The translations under genes were made by a program, and so were the position numbers. 64,000 nt of DNA from Sunxiuqinia sp965230765. Its GTDB lineage: Bacteria; Bacteroidota; Bacteroidia; Bacteroidales; Prolixibacteraceae. Below the pieces are notes generated by a model. That model ran no database searches, was not told where the DNA came from, and saw only the letters and a program-made list of their open reading frames with translations. Shown here piece after piece: positions 26,183 to 34,203 of this stretch; the first letter of the stretch is position 1, and the number at the start of each line of letters is the position of its first letter. Location of the stretch: the NCBI GenBank assembly GCA_965230765.1, contig CBDDLR010000002.1, positions 434,001-498,000 of the forward strand, read 5' to 3'.

Positions 26183-26569
26183 ATGACTGCTCCAAAAATC
26201 GATTTATCAGGTAAAACGGTACTTGTGGTAGAGGATAATGATACAAGCCGGGTTTATTTTGAAGCTGCGTTAAAAAAGACAAATGCTACAGCATTGTGGG
26301 CAGTGAATGGAAGAGAAGCTGTAGATATGTTTAAAGGAACAGATAAGATTGATTTGATTTTGATGGATTTGAACATGCCTGAGATGGATGGATTTGAAGC
26401 TACAAGGCAAATTAAAGCCATAAACTCAGATGTGCCGATAATTGTTCAAAGCGCATATATATTGTCAGGCGAAGAACAGAAAAGTTATGAAGCTGGTTGC
26501 GATGAGTTTTTGTCGAAGCCGATTCGATTGAACAGCCTGCTGGAAACTATTGCCCGGCATTTAGCATGA
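26183..26569 (+). CDS. Single-domain response regulator at end of che region
   Basis: A 128-residue receiver with VVEDNDTSR, the phospho Asp in LILMDLNMPEMDGFEATRQI, IIVQSA and FLSKPI. There is no output domain. It is the last gene of the chemotaxis run, 32 bases after the hybrid kinase, and may take phosphate from it. It resembles receivers of hybrid kinases (Hpt partners) more than flagellar CheY. Its 3' end overlaps the convergent next gene by 23 bases. Confidence 0.85.
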   Translation: MTAPKIDLSGKTVLVVEDNDTSRVYFEAALKKTNATALWAVNGREAVDMFKGTDKIDLILMDLNMPEMDGFEATRQIKAINSDVPIIVQSAYILSGEEQKSYEAGCDEFLSKPIRLNSLLETIARHLA

Positions 26570-27749
26570 TGTAAGACCCAAAACGTTGTTTTGGTTTGTA
26601 ATCCGTGAGCGGATAAAAACCTTGAGCAAGTTTTCCATCGATGAATTTAGGTGGATTTTTTTTTGAGTTTTCCCAGCAAAAAGCTTCAAAGTCGTTTCCA
26701 TTGTAAATTTCAAAACTGCCATGCGAACCTGGGTAGATTTTCTTTTGGATTTTAAGGCTCAGTATTCCCATGTTCATTCGTGGATTTATTTCTACACAAG
26801 GATAAAGCCGCAAATAATCACTTTCCTTATAAATTAGAGCATCAATGCTTAAATAGCTCTGTGTGCTGGTTAACTGCAATTCTTTTAGTTCATTGGTCAG
26901 CACTTTGGTTAACTTGTCAATGAATCCTTCAGGCAGGTTATCCTTTAGTTTCTTAAAAATTGGGGGAGCGTAATTTAAATGGTGACCGAGATATTGTCCA
27001 TTTGCGTTTGTTTTGAAATGCGAAAGACCCAGATAACTAACTTCACCACCTGAATCAATAGAAAATTGAAAAGAAAAATCTGCCAGTTTTTCAAGCAGCG
27101 GCTCACACACTAAAAATTTTTGTTGCTTCAATGTGGTATTTATCCATTCCCTTTTTGATTTATTTAATGGCTTTTCCCGAATAACTTGCAGGCCTCTACC
27201 GCTAGAACTGTATGGTGCTTTTAGCACAATTTGCCCCCATTCTTCCAGTTTTTTTTCAATTTTTGTTTCAGTATTTACGATCTCTGGAAGAAATTCATTC
27301 TGAAGTAAATGTTCTGATTTGAAGTGTTTTAGGATTCGTTCCAACAAAACCAATGCATTTTTTCGTGAGTATCGCTGACGGTAAAATTCAGCACTGTGTG
27401 TTTCAAGGTTTATGATGTTCTGGAATTTGCTTTCAACAACAGGGCTCCATCCCCATGGCAAAATTTCAATGCATTGGTTTATACCCATAAGCTCATTTTG
27501 CAGTTCATCCTGTAGTAATACTTTGGGTAATTTAATACCTAATTTTTTTAAACTGGATAAGAAATTTTTAGATGGGTGTTCTTCAACAATCAGAATATCA
27601 TCTTCTTCAAGAACCCAGAGCATGATAGACGACAGGGATTTTTCAAATTCACGGAGAATTGCCGGAGCCTGATAATAGGGTGAACCATTGGCTACTGCCA
27701 ACTCGCAGGTTGGGTTAAACAGGGCTATATTGATTGGCTTTTCTTTCAT
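26547..27749 (-). CDS. ATP-grasp-like protein of unknown function
   Basis: A 400-residue soluble protein. The start INIALFNPTCELAVANGSPYY is unusual. Central and late motifs look like an ATP-grasp fold: IVLKAPYSSSGRGLQVI (nucleotide Lys and Gly-rich loop), KQQKFLVCEPLLEK, and CVEINPRMNMG, the E-x-N-x-R metal-binding motif. I know homologous proteins in Bacteroidales only as hypothetical. A ligase that joins a carboxylate to an amine is an inference from the fold. It is convergent with the receiver gene, with 23 shared bases. Confidence 0.6.
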   Translation of the reverse strand: MKEKPINIALFNPTCELAVANGSPYYQAPAILREFEKSLSSIMLWVLEEDDILIVEEHPSKNFLSSLKKLGIKLPKVLLQDELQNELMGINQCIEILPWGWSPVVESKFQNIINLETHSAEFYRQRYSRKNALVLLERILKHFKSEHLLQNEFLPEIVNTETKIEKKLEEWGQIVLKAPYSSSGRGLQVIREKPLNKSKREWINTTLKQQKFLVCEPLLEKLADFSFQFSIDSGGEVSYLGLSHFKTNANGQYLGHHLNYAPPIFKKLKDNLPEGFIDKLTKVLTNELKELQLTSTQSYLSIDALIYKESDYLRLYPCVEINPRMNMGILSLKIQKKIYPGSHGSFEIYNGNDFEAFCWENSKKNPPKFIDGKLAQGFYPLTDYKPKQRFGSYIMLNAGQ

Positions 27750-27858
27750 CGGCTAACGGAAGCTGCAAAATATGAATTTATCTGGTTTAAAAAATTTATT
27801 CTAAACTTTTTCGTTATGTTTCATGGGAATGCGTTAGCTTTAAATAAATTTCAAAAAA

Positions 27859-29799
27859 TTGGCCAAATTTCTTACAGTCATATTATTCTTCATTTCATGT
27901 GTTTGCTACGGACAAAAGCTTTCTACTAAAAGTCGTAAAGCACAAAAACTCTACCTTGAGGCTGAAAAAGCTTATGGTATGCGTGAAGATGAAAAGGCAC
28001 TTGACCTGGTAAATGAAGCATTAACGGTGGATAGCAGTTTTTTCGAAGCGCATATTTTGGCCGCAGATATATACCGCGATCTTGATTTGAGCATCTTACA
28101 GGTAGAATCGTTAAAGCAGGCTATTGAGATTGATGAGTCCCGCTTTCCAAAAATTAACTATGTATTGGGAAATGCCTTGCTCAGGACCGGTCAATATGCC
28201 GATGCAAAAAATGCATACGAAAGGTTTTTAACTAAAAGTGTGCACAATCAGGTATTTGTAGCGAAAGCCCGGGAGTCGGTTCTTCGATGTGAATTTGCAA
28301 TTTCGATGATAGAAAATGCGGTTTATTTTAATGTTGAAAGCCTTGGAGATGCCATTAACTCAGAATTTGACGAATATTGGCCAAGCCTAACTATCGATTG
28401 TAAATCCATAGTATTTACAAGGCTGTCTCCAATTGGCGAGCAAAAAGATGGGATATTCAACCAATTTCAGGAAGATTTTTATTGGTCAAACATTAGCGAT
28501 GGAATTTGGGAAGAAGCCAAACCTTTAAATGATATTAATACACCCTACAACGAAGGAGCACAAAGTATTTCAGCAGATGGAAAATTGATTTTCTTTACCG
28601 CATGTACAAAGACTGATGGATTTGGTAGCTGTGATATCTATTTCACCCGAAAAATAGGGGCTGAATGGCTAAAACCACAGAATGTAGGTGCTCCTGTTAA
28701 TACGGCTTCATGGGAGTCACAGCCATCAATTTCTGCAAATGGGGAGTACTTGTATTTCGTTAGTAACCGGAAAGGTGGTAAGGGCAAGATGGACATTTGG
28801 CGATGTCGCCTGGAAGGTACTCTGTCAAATGGAATGATTAAATGGGGAAAGGCTGAAAACCTTGGTGAGATGATCAACACTGCTGGTAATGAAATGTCGC
28901 CGTTTATTCATTCAGACGGAAAGACTTTGTATTTTGCTTCAGACACCTGGCAGGGAATGGGTGGATTGGACATTTTCTTTTCAAAACTGAATAAAGATAC
29001 AAGCTGGATACAGGCTGAAAATATCGGCTATCCAATTAATACATATAAAGATGAGCAAGGCCTGATTGTAGAAGCTTTAGGCAAAAATGCCTACTATTCA
29101 TCCAACCGCCCTGGATCGAAAGGAATGGATTTGTACAAGTTTGAATTGTATCCGGATGCACGGCCCGAGCCTGTATCTTATGTGAAAGGAAAGGTGACCG
29201 ACTTTAAAGAGGGGTTTCCTGTTTGTGCCAATGTGGAGCTGATTGATGTAAAAAAGAACGAACTGTCAGCAAAAACTATTTGGTGCGATGAAGAAGGGGA
29301 GTTTCTGATGTGCCTTCCAACAGGAAAAGAATACGCATTCAATGTTTCAGCTCAGGGATATCTGTTTTTTTCTGAACATTTTTCACTACGTAAGATTAGG
29401 GAAGTGACTGATCCGCGGATTCTTGAAATAAAACTGAAACGGATTGAAATTGGAAATTCAGCAGTTCTGAGGAATATTTTCTTTAAAACCAATTCGTTTG
29501 AATTACTGGATGAGTCGATAGCTGAACTCGGACAGTTAAAAGCTTTTTTAGTAAACAACCCGGGGGTGAAAATTGAAATTGGCGGTCATACAGATAATAC
29601 CGGAAGCGAGGGGTATAACCTTGAACTTTCCGAGAAGAGGGCGATGGCCGTGTACGACTATTTGCTTGAAAACGAAGTGGGTGAAAGTCGTTTAACCTAC
29701 AAGGGGTACGGATGGTCAGTTCCGGTTGATACCAATGAAACTGCTGCCGGCCGCTCTAAAAACCGCCGGACAGAGTTTCGTATTGTATCTTTAAATTAA
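27859..29799 (+). CDS. PorE-like TPR / beta-propeller / OmpA cell-envelope protein
   Basis: A 646-residue exported protein. The start is TTG 27859, chosen because the next residues form a signal peptide (AKFLTVILFFISCVCYGQ) and no ATG occurs for dozens of codons. Domains in order: TPR helices (about 25-140), WD40-like PD40 propeller repeats (about 190-430; repeated SADGKLIFFTA, SANGEYLYFVSN, SDGKTLYFASD motifs), a carboxypeptidase-regulatory-like fold (about 445-525), and an OmpA peptidoglycan-binding domain (GGHTDNTGSEGYNLELSEKR). This is the order found in PorE of the type IX secretion machinery. Bacteroidota also have other paralogues with the same order, so the exact role is not fixed. 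Confidence 0.8.
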   Translation: MAKFLTVILFFISCVCYGQKLSTKSRKAQKLYLEAEKAYGMREDEKALDLVNEALTVDSSFFEAHILAADIYRDLDLSILQVESLKQAIEIDESRFPKINYVLGNALLRTGQYADAKNAYERFLTKSVHNQVFVAKARESVLRCEFAISMIENAVYFNVESLGDAINSEFDEYWPSLTIDCKSIVFTRLSPIGEQKDGIFNQFQEDFYWSNISDGIWEEAKPLNDINTPYNEGAQSISADGKLIFFTACTKTDGFGSCDIYFTRKIGAEWLKPQNVGAPVNTASWESQPSISANGEYLYFVSNRKGGKGKMDIWRCRLEGTLSNGMIKWGKAENLGEMINTAGNEMSPFIHSDGKTLYFASDTWQGMGGLDIFFSKLNKDTSWIQAENIGYPINTYKDEQGLIVEALGKNAYYSSNRPGSKGMDLYKFELYPDARPEPVSYVKGKVTDFKEGFPVCANVELIDVKKNELSAKTIWCDEEGEFLMCLPTGKEYAFNVSAQGYLFFSEHFSLRKIREVTDPRILEIKLKRIEIGNSAVLRNIFFKTNSFELLDESIAELGQLKAFLVNNPGVKIEIGGHTDNTGSEGYNLELSEKRAMAVYDYLLENEVGESRLTYKGYGWSVPVDTNETAAGRSKNRRTEFRIVSLN

Positions 29800-30446
29800 C
29801 TAGTCAATTCAATAATCTTCTTCACCACATTCTCTGCGCCTTTTGCAATTTGAACAATGTTGGCATCGAGCATGTAGCAAGGGGTTGTTATCAGTTTGTA
29901 CTTTTCGTCCACCACAATTTCTCCATGCGTTGTGTTTACGTGTGTACCACCCATCATTTCAATGGCATTGGCAGTGCCTGAATCTTGTCCTATCGTTACT
30001 TTCGCATCGTTTAATATTTTTACGATAACTGCAGGAGCGATACAGAGCGCACCAATTGGTTTTTGTGCGTTGGAAGTATTAATTACTGCGTTCTCAACTT
30101 CTGGGTTTACTGTACATTCAGGCCCCTCAAAAGCAAATGAGCTTAGGTTTTTAGCTGCACCAAAACCTCCAGGGAGAAGTAGGGCATCAAAATCATCTGG
30201 ATTGTAATTCTTCAAATCACTGATGTTTCCTCTGGCAATTCGGGCAGATTCAACCAAAACGTTTCGTGTTTCTGGTAATTCTTCCCCGGTAAGATGGTTA
30301 ATTACATGGTGTTGGTTAATGTTTGGTGCAAAAATGCAATAACTGGCGCCCTCATTGGCAATGGCGAGCAAGCTTAAGGTTGCTTCATGAATCTCTGCAC
30401 CATCATAAACACCGCATCCTGATAAAACGACTGCTATCTTTTTCAT
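29796..30446 (-). CDS. elbB: ElbB family glyoxalase-like protein (DJ-1 superfamily)
   Basis: A 216-residue protein of the DJ-1/PfpI fold: KKIAVVLSGCGVYDGAEIHE at the start, ETRNVLVESARIARG, then the FDALLLPGGFGAAKNLS strand and KPIGALCIAPAVI with the nucleophile-elbow Cys. This is the ElbB (isoprenoid biosynthesis protein, glyoxalase III-like) subgroup. E. coli ElbB has weak glyoxalase activity. The length is normal. The 3' end overlaps the convergent PorE-like gene by four bases. Confidence 0.9.
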   Translation of the reverse strand: MKKIAVVLSGCGVYDGAEIHEATLSLLAIANEGASYCIFAPNINQHHVINHLTGEELPETRNVLVESARIARGNISDLKNYNPDDFDALLLPGGFGAAKNLSSFAFEGPECTVNPEVENAVINTSNAQKPIGALCIAPAVIVKILNDAKVTIGQDSGTANAIEMMGGTHVNTTHGEIVVDEKYKLITTPCYMLDANIVQIAKGAENVVKKIIELTS

Positions 30447-30517
30447 GTGATATTTTTTTTTGAATTCTCCCTAAAATTAATCCTTTCCACTTGCTAAAAC
30501 AAGCATTTGGGAAGCAT

Positions 30518-30550
30518 AAAAAAACCGGAATGCAAGCAAACCGGGTTTTT
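30518..30550 (-). terminator. Terminator after the frameshifted membrane-protein gene
   Basis: On the minus strand aaaacccgg pairs with ccggttttttt across about 12 bases (one bulged C) and is followed by a T run. It separates the 30569-30974 gene from elbB. Confidence 0.55.
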
Positions 30551-30568
30551 CATTAAGGAGAAGGTATG

Positions 30569-30974
30569 TTATTGTTTTGGTTTGTAAATTAAAGCAGCAA
30601 CAACGCCCACAATCATAAACTCGATCAATCCAAATATAATCCATTTTACAACAATGTTGAATGGTACAGGATAAATCACATATTGGTTAAGCGATCCGAT
30701 AACCATCAATAGGACCCCCCATCAATAAACCGTACCGAATTCCTTCTAAAATGCCTTTACCTTGATACCCTTTAGCAAAAATAAAAACAAAGATTAGTGA
30801 AAATAACGCACCTGTTAAATACATAATCCAGAAAGTGTCCATCATATCTGCCCTCCAAATAGAGGCAGTATATTGGTATTCTTCAGATAATAGAACCATG
30901 TGGATAAGAAAATCGAGAATTTGCATGCTGACAAACACCGCCAGCGAAGCCAGAAGGAAACGTTTTACATTCAT
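30569..30974 (-). pseudogene. Small four-helix membrane protein split by a +1 frameshift in a G6 run
   Basis: The gene starts at ATG 30974 (MNVKRFLLASLAVFVSMQIL). It encodes helices near 6-24, 45-64 and 75-85 and would stop early at 30687 after GLLMGGPIDGYRIA. Removing one G from the run of six (plus-strand C run 30714-30719) joins it to MVIGSLNQYVIYPVPFNIVV and a last helix ending ALIYKPKQ with a stop at 30569-30571. The restored protein has about 134 residues. Both halves are hydrophobic and continuous in character, so the break is a true indel, a phase-variable tract, or a sequencing error. No family name was recognised. Confidence 0.75.
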
Positions 30975-31164
30975 GGGAATAATGATTGGTTAATAATTAT
31001 AATTTTCAGTAGTCTAAATTTAAACTTAAAATCATTAAAAATGAAATGGATAAACAATACAGAATTATGACAGGCTCTTTTGGTTTATTTTATTCTATGT
31101 AAGTTTAGTAGGAATGCCAAATGTTCCTTTGAGTGAGGAGATAGTGTGGTTTGGCATCATTGTA

Positions 31165-32160
31165 CTATTTTTTTTTGTTTTTGTCCTTCAGTTTTTTTTC
31201 AGCCTTGTTAACTTGTTCCAAGAAATGCTTTTCCACCTCGGAAATTTCATTCTTCCTCAGTTCCTTAAATTTTTGATACTCCGTATGTGCTTTTCCTAAA
31301 GCTTGTTTATGACTGATTGTACCTGCATGATTCAAAATATCCTTTCGTGTCATTTTCAGGAATGTATCAAGTTGCTCAATCCAGTCTTTCATGTACATAG
31401 GTTCTTGGTTGAGTGCCTGAAGTTCTGCCAATTCTAAATAAGCCGTTACAACACGGTTTAAGATATTCAACTCATTTTCGGCAAGGTAATTTTTAGCAAT
31501 TTCGGTTTCTTGCTTGGTTGGTTTCTTACCCTTAAAGCTGCTTAATCCTAAATTAGGCTTTTCAGAATCAACTCTTTTATAAATTATCTCGGCCGCCGTA
31601 TGTCCATGTGCTGCCCAATGCATTTTATTTTGTACAGTTTTAAAAAATATCACCGACATTTCCAAAGAAGGATTGTAGTCTATACTTGTGGCATAAATAT
31701 CAAGTACTTTTCTCCAAAATACTTTTTCCGATGAACGAATATCCCTAATGCGAGCCAATAATTCATCGAAGTAATTGCCTCCACCAGCTTGTTTAAGCAA
31801 ATCATCGTTCATTGTAAATCCTTTTACGATGTATTCTTTTAAACGCAATGTCGCCCACTGACGAAATTTCGTACCCTGGTGGCTCTTTACTCTGTATCCA
31901 ACCGAGATTATTACATCAAGATTATAAAATTTAACTGGACGGTCGGAACCACTAATGTGCAAAATTTGCACATTGCTTTCTTTCTGCAATTCACCTTCCT
32001 CAAAAATATTTTTGATGTGTTTGGTTATTACGGAACGTTCCTTTTGAAATAGCTCACTCATTTGTGCCTGTGAAAGCCAAACGGTTTCTTCTTCTAATCG
32101 GACATCAATCTTTGTTTGACCGTCCTCGGTTTGATAAAGTAGTATTTCGGAGTTACTCAT
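31165..32160 (-). CDS. RhuM-like virulence/DNA-associated protein
   Basis: A 331-residue protein of the RhuM family: an N-terminal part with ETVWLSQAQMSELFQKERSV (KilA-N/Bro-like DNA-binding character), DVIISVGYRVKSHQGTKFRQ and WATLRLKEYIVKGF, then a helical C-terminal part (DILNHAGTISHKQA) with a Lys-rich tail. RhuM genes sit on genomic islands, and this one lies directly after a LexA/UmuD-like gene with a five-base spacing, so both would share the operator at 32839. The biochemical function is not established. Confidence 0.88.
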   Translation of the reverse strand: MSNSEILLYQTEDGQTKIDVRLEEETVWLSQAQMSELFQKERSVITKHIKNIFEEGELQKESNVQILHISGSDRPVKFYNLDVIISVGYRVKSHQGTKFRQWATLRLKEYIVKGFTMNDDLLKQAGGGNYFDELLARIRDIRSSEKVFWRKVLDIYATSIDYNPSLEMSVIFFKTVQNKMHWAAHGHTAAEIIYKRVDSEKPNLGLSSFKGKKPTKQETEIAKNYLAENELNILNRVVTAYLELAELQALNQEPMYMKDWIEQLDTFLKMTRKDILNHAGTISHKQALGKAHTEYQKFKELRKNEISEVEKHFLEQVNKAEKKLKDKNKKK

Positions 32161-32165
32161 TTTAA

Positions 32166-32771
32166 TTAATTGTACTTGATGATACTTTTTACAATTCCTT
32201 CAATTTTTAAATAATCATTTTCATATACAAAAATTGGAGGATACTTTTCACTATTTATTGAAATTAAAGTATATCGATTATCCTGACGAAAAAATTTCTT
32301 AACAAGAACTTCTTCCCTAAATACGCAAACAACTATATCACCGTTATTTGGGTTTGACATTCTTTGAGATATTAATAAATCACCTTCATGTATGCGAGGT
32401 TCCATCGAATCACCTTTTGCAGAAACAATAAATGCTTCATTGGCTGGGAATTTTAATAATTTGGATGCAATAGGGATTTTATCAACTGGATTGCCGTCTA
32501 AGATTGAACCATTCGGCCCACATTGTGCATTTCCATATTGATGAAGAACAACTATTTCTTTTTCGGGTGTCATAAAAACCTGATAATCTCTGGGATTGTT
32601 CGGGTTTCGCTTCAAATATCCTTTTTTTTCCAATTGCTGTATATGGTGCGCAACAACACTAGGAGACGAAAAGTCTAAAGCATTTTGAATCTCTCGAATA
32701 GTCAATGGACTTTCAATATTCTGTTCTAAAAGCTTTAAGAGCGACACTTGATTTTTATGTAAGTCATTCAT
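32166..32771 (-). CDS. LexA/UmuD-like self-cleaving repressor (S24 family)
   Basis: A 201-residue repressor. The N-terminus is a winged helix (LTIREIQNALDFSSPSVVAH, then IQQLEKKGYLKRNPNNPRDY), as in LexA. The C-terminus is an S24 peptidase domain: cleavage site Cys84-Gly85 (NAQCGPNG; UmuD also has Cys-Gly), catalytic Ser122 in KGDSMEPRIHEGD and Lys158 in EVLVKKFF. Autocleavage during DNA damage would therefore be expected. A perfect 20-bp palindrome lies 68 bases upstream. It starts a two-gene unit with RhuM. It may be a local (mobile-element) LexA, since dinB lies 13 kb away without this operator seen in front of it. Confidence 0.85.
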   Translation of the reverse strand: MNDLHKNQVSLLKLLEQNIESPLTIREIQNALDFSSPSVVAHHIQQLEKKGYLKRNPNNPRDYQVFMTPEKEIVVLHQYGNAQCGPNGSILDGNPVDKIPIASKLLKFPANEAFIVSAKGDSMEPRIHEGDLLISQRMSNPNNGDIVVCVFREEVLVKKFFRQDNRYTLISINSEKYPPIFVYENDYLKIEGIVKSIIKYN

Positions 32772-32808
32772 AGATTATCAACATATTATGACAAGTTATT
32801 AATGTCTC

Positions 32809-32839
32809 TTGCCTCACAAATATAGAAAATATAATTTTG
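32809..32839 (+). promoter_or_regulatory. Candidate rightward promoter of the LexA-like divergent region
   Basis: ttg at 32809-32811 and taattttg at 32832-32839 (exact TAnnTTTG) are 20 bases apart. The predicted start lies inside the palindrome 32839-32858, so binding there should block the small ORFs to the right. Confidence 0.5.
32817..32824 (-). promoter_or_regulatory. Candidate -7 box of the LexA-like gene
   Basis: The minus strand reads tatatttg, an exact TAnnTTTG. The matching -33 position falls inside the palindrome 32839-32858, which suggests autorepression. No strong -33 sequence is visible. Confidence 0.45.
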
Positions 32840-32858
32840 TTCTATAATATTATAGAAC
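32839..32858. promoter_or_regulatory. 20-bp perfect palindrome, likely LexA-like operator
   Basis: gttctataatattatagaac is its own reverse complement. It lies between the LexA-like gene (start 32771) and the first small rightward ORF (32898) and overlaps candidate promoter elements on both strands. Confidence 0.7.
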
Positions 32859-32897
32859 GAATAAAATGATTTATTGTTTAATTAAAAAGTTATTAAA

Positions 32898-33029
32898 ATG
32901 AGTAAAACTTCAACAAGAGTGCGAGATGCACGAACGGGGCAATTTGTCCCATCAAGAGAAGCAGACAGACGGCCAGCAACTACTGTAACCGAAAAAATAA
33001 AAGTAGGGCCAACTAAAAAGCGTAAATAA
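32898..33029 (+). CDS. 43-residue basic protein of RDARTGQFVP type
   Basis: A short ORF: begins MSKTSTRVRDARTGQFVPS, goes on READRRPATTVTEKIKVG and ends PTKKRK. The RDARTG-F-P start and RRPATTVxE block recur in small basic proteins that are often listed as hypothetical (I recall this pattern from other genomes, without certainty). No known function. It is the first gene right of the palindrome and would be controlled by it. Preceded by an A-rich leader (attaaaatg). Confidence 0.6.
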   Translation: MSKTSTRVRDARTGQFVPSREADRRPATTVTEKIKVGPTKKRK

Positions 33030-33080
33030 TGTTTCACTTGCAAAAGATGAAACGAGTATTAATTTTAAATTTCAGGTACT

Positions 33081-33221
33081 ATGTACAGTACAGGTGAAAA
33101 ACCAGGAAAAGGACGTTACCAATGCGTCAAATGTGGAGAAGTAATTACATTGGATGATAATTCCGATATTTTACCTCCATGTCCAAGGTGTCACGGCACA
33201 AAATGGAATAAAGTTGGTTAG
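33081..33221 (+). CDS. 46-residue zinc-ribbon protein
   Basis: A short ORF with two CxxC pairs: RYQCVKCGEVITLDD and LPPCPRCHGTKW, the layout of a small zinc ribbon or rubredoxin-like fold. It begins MYSTGEKPGKG. Function unknown. It lies 51 bases after the 43-residue gene on the same strand and may share its transcript. Confidence 0.65.
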   Translation: MYSTGEKPGKGRYQCVKCGEVITLDDNSDILPPCPRCHGTKWNKVG

Positions 33222-33379
33222 GTAAAAGGGCTGTTTCTTTCATAGGTTACAGTCTTTTTCTTTCTTTTGATTATTATATATCCAGATTTGTAATTTCCAT
33301 ATCCCAATTCCCAATGACCTTCTTATCAAATTTAACCTTCAGCTAATTGTGTTTTGGTTTTTTTTCAGCAAATTTGGAA

Positions 33380-34201
33380 ATGATGAATGCAAAAGCAATT
33401 TACCAAAACGATAAAGTGGTCCGATCGTGGGAGGAACTTTGTGAGGAAGTGTACCATGATTCCTGGAAACCGCATTTAACCCGCTACCGTTCCGACTTTG
33501 CCTTTCGTGGTTTGTCGGACGCATCGTATGAGTTGAAAAGCAGCTTTTTGCGCAATTCAGGCTCACGACCAGAGTTGGAATACCACTTGTTGCGGAACTT
33601 CCGCAAGTATTCCATTTCAAAAGATGCACAGCTAAGCAGCTCATTCTGGCGTTCGCTGGTTTTGGCGCAACACCATGGGCTGCCAAGCCGTTTGCTCGAT
33701 TGGACCTATTCGCCTTTTGTGGCCATGCACTTTGCTACGGCCAATACCGAAAAGTTCGACATTGATGGGGTGATTTGGAAAGTGGACTTTGTACGTGCTA
33801 ACAAACTGGTGAGTGAACCATTAAACAGCCAGCTGTCGGAGGAAAAGTGCAATGCCTTTACCGTGGAAATGCTGGAGGAAAGCATTCACTCCCTGTCTGA
33901 TCTGGATAAGCTGGATAACGGGCAGGTATTGTTTTTTGAGCCGCCATCACTCGATCAGCGTATTGTAAACCAGTTTGCCTTCTTTTCGGTAATGAGCGAA
34001 CCCACCGCTATTATGGATGACTGGTTAATCGAACACCCAGATTTGTACCGACGGATTATTATCCCCAAAGAATTGAAATGGGAAGTACGGGATAAACTCG
34101 ACCAGGCCAACATTACCGAACGTGTACTTTTTCCGGGACTCGATGGGCTTGCCAGTTGGTTAAAGCGGCACTATAAACCCGCATCGGATGAAATAAAATA
34201 G
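33380..34201 (+). CDS. FRG-domain protein
   Basis: A 273-residue cytosolic protein with an FRG domain: RYRSDFAFRGLSDASYELKS, SFWRSLVLAQHHGLPSRLLD, and WTYSPFVAMHFAT. These are the characteristic motifs of the family, whose members are found in defence islands and mobile elements and which are suspected to be toxins or effectors. The start at ATG 33380 is preferred over the upstream TTG at 33347. It meets the GH36-like gene tail to tail, two bases apart. It is the right end of the accessory block. Function not known. Confidence 0.85.
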   Translation: MMNAKAIYQNDKVVRSWEELCEEVYHDSWKPHLTRYRSDFAFRGLSDASYELKSSFLRNSGSRPELEYHLLRNFRKYSISKDAQLSSSFWRSLVLAQHHGLPSRLLDWTYSPFVAMHFATANTEKFDIDGVIWKVDFVRANKLVSEPLNSQLSEEKCNAFTVEMLEESIHSLSDLDKLDNGQVLFFEPPSLDQRIVNQFAFFSVMSEPTAIMDDWLIEHPDLYRRIIIPKELKWEVRDKLDQANITERVLFPGLDGLASWLKRHYKPASDEIK

Positions 34202-34203
34202 AA

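Noticed and set aside
31114..31299. 61-residue plus-strand ORF with hydrophobic residues
   Set aside because: It overlaps the start-distal end of the RhuM gene on the other strand; Phe-rich composition comes from antisense Lys codons.
32898..33221. Toxin-antitoxin pair made of the 43- and 46-residue proteins
   Set aside because: Neither resembles a known toxin or antitoxin and the zinc ribbon and basic protein are 51 bases apart; the position beside a LexA-like gene is the only hint.
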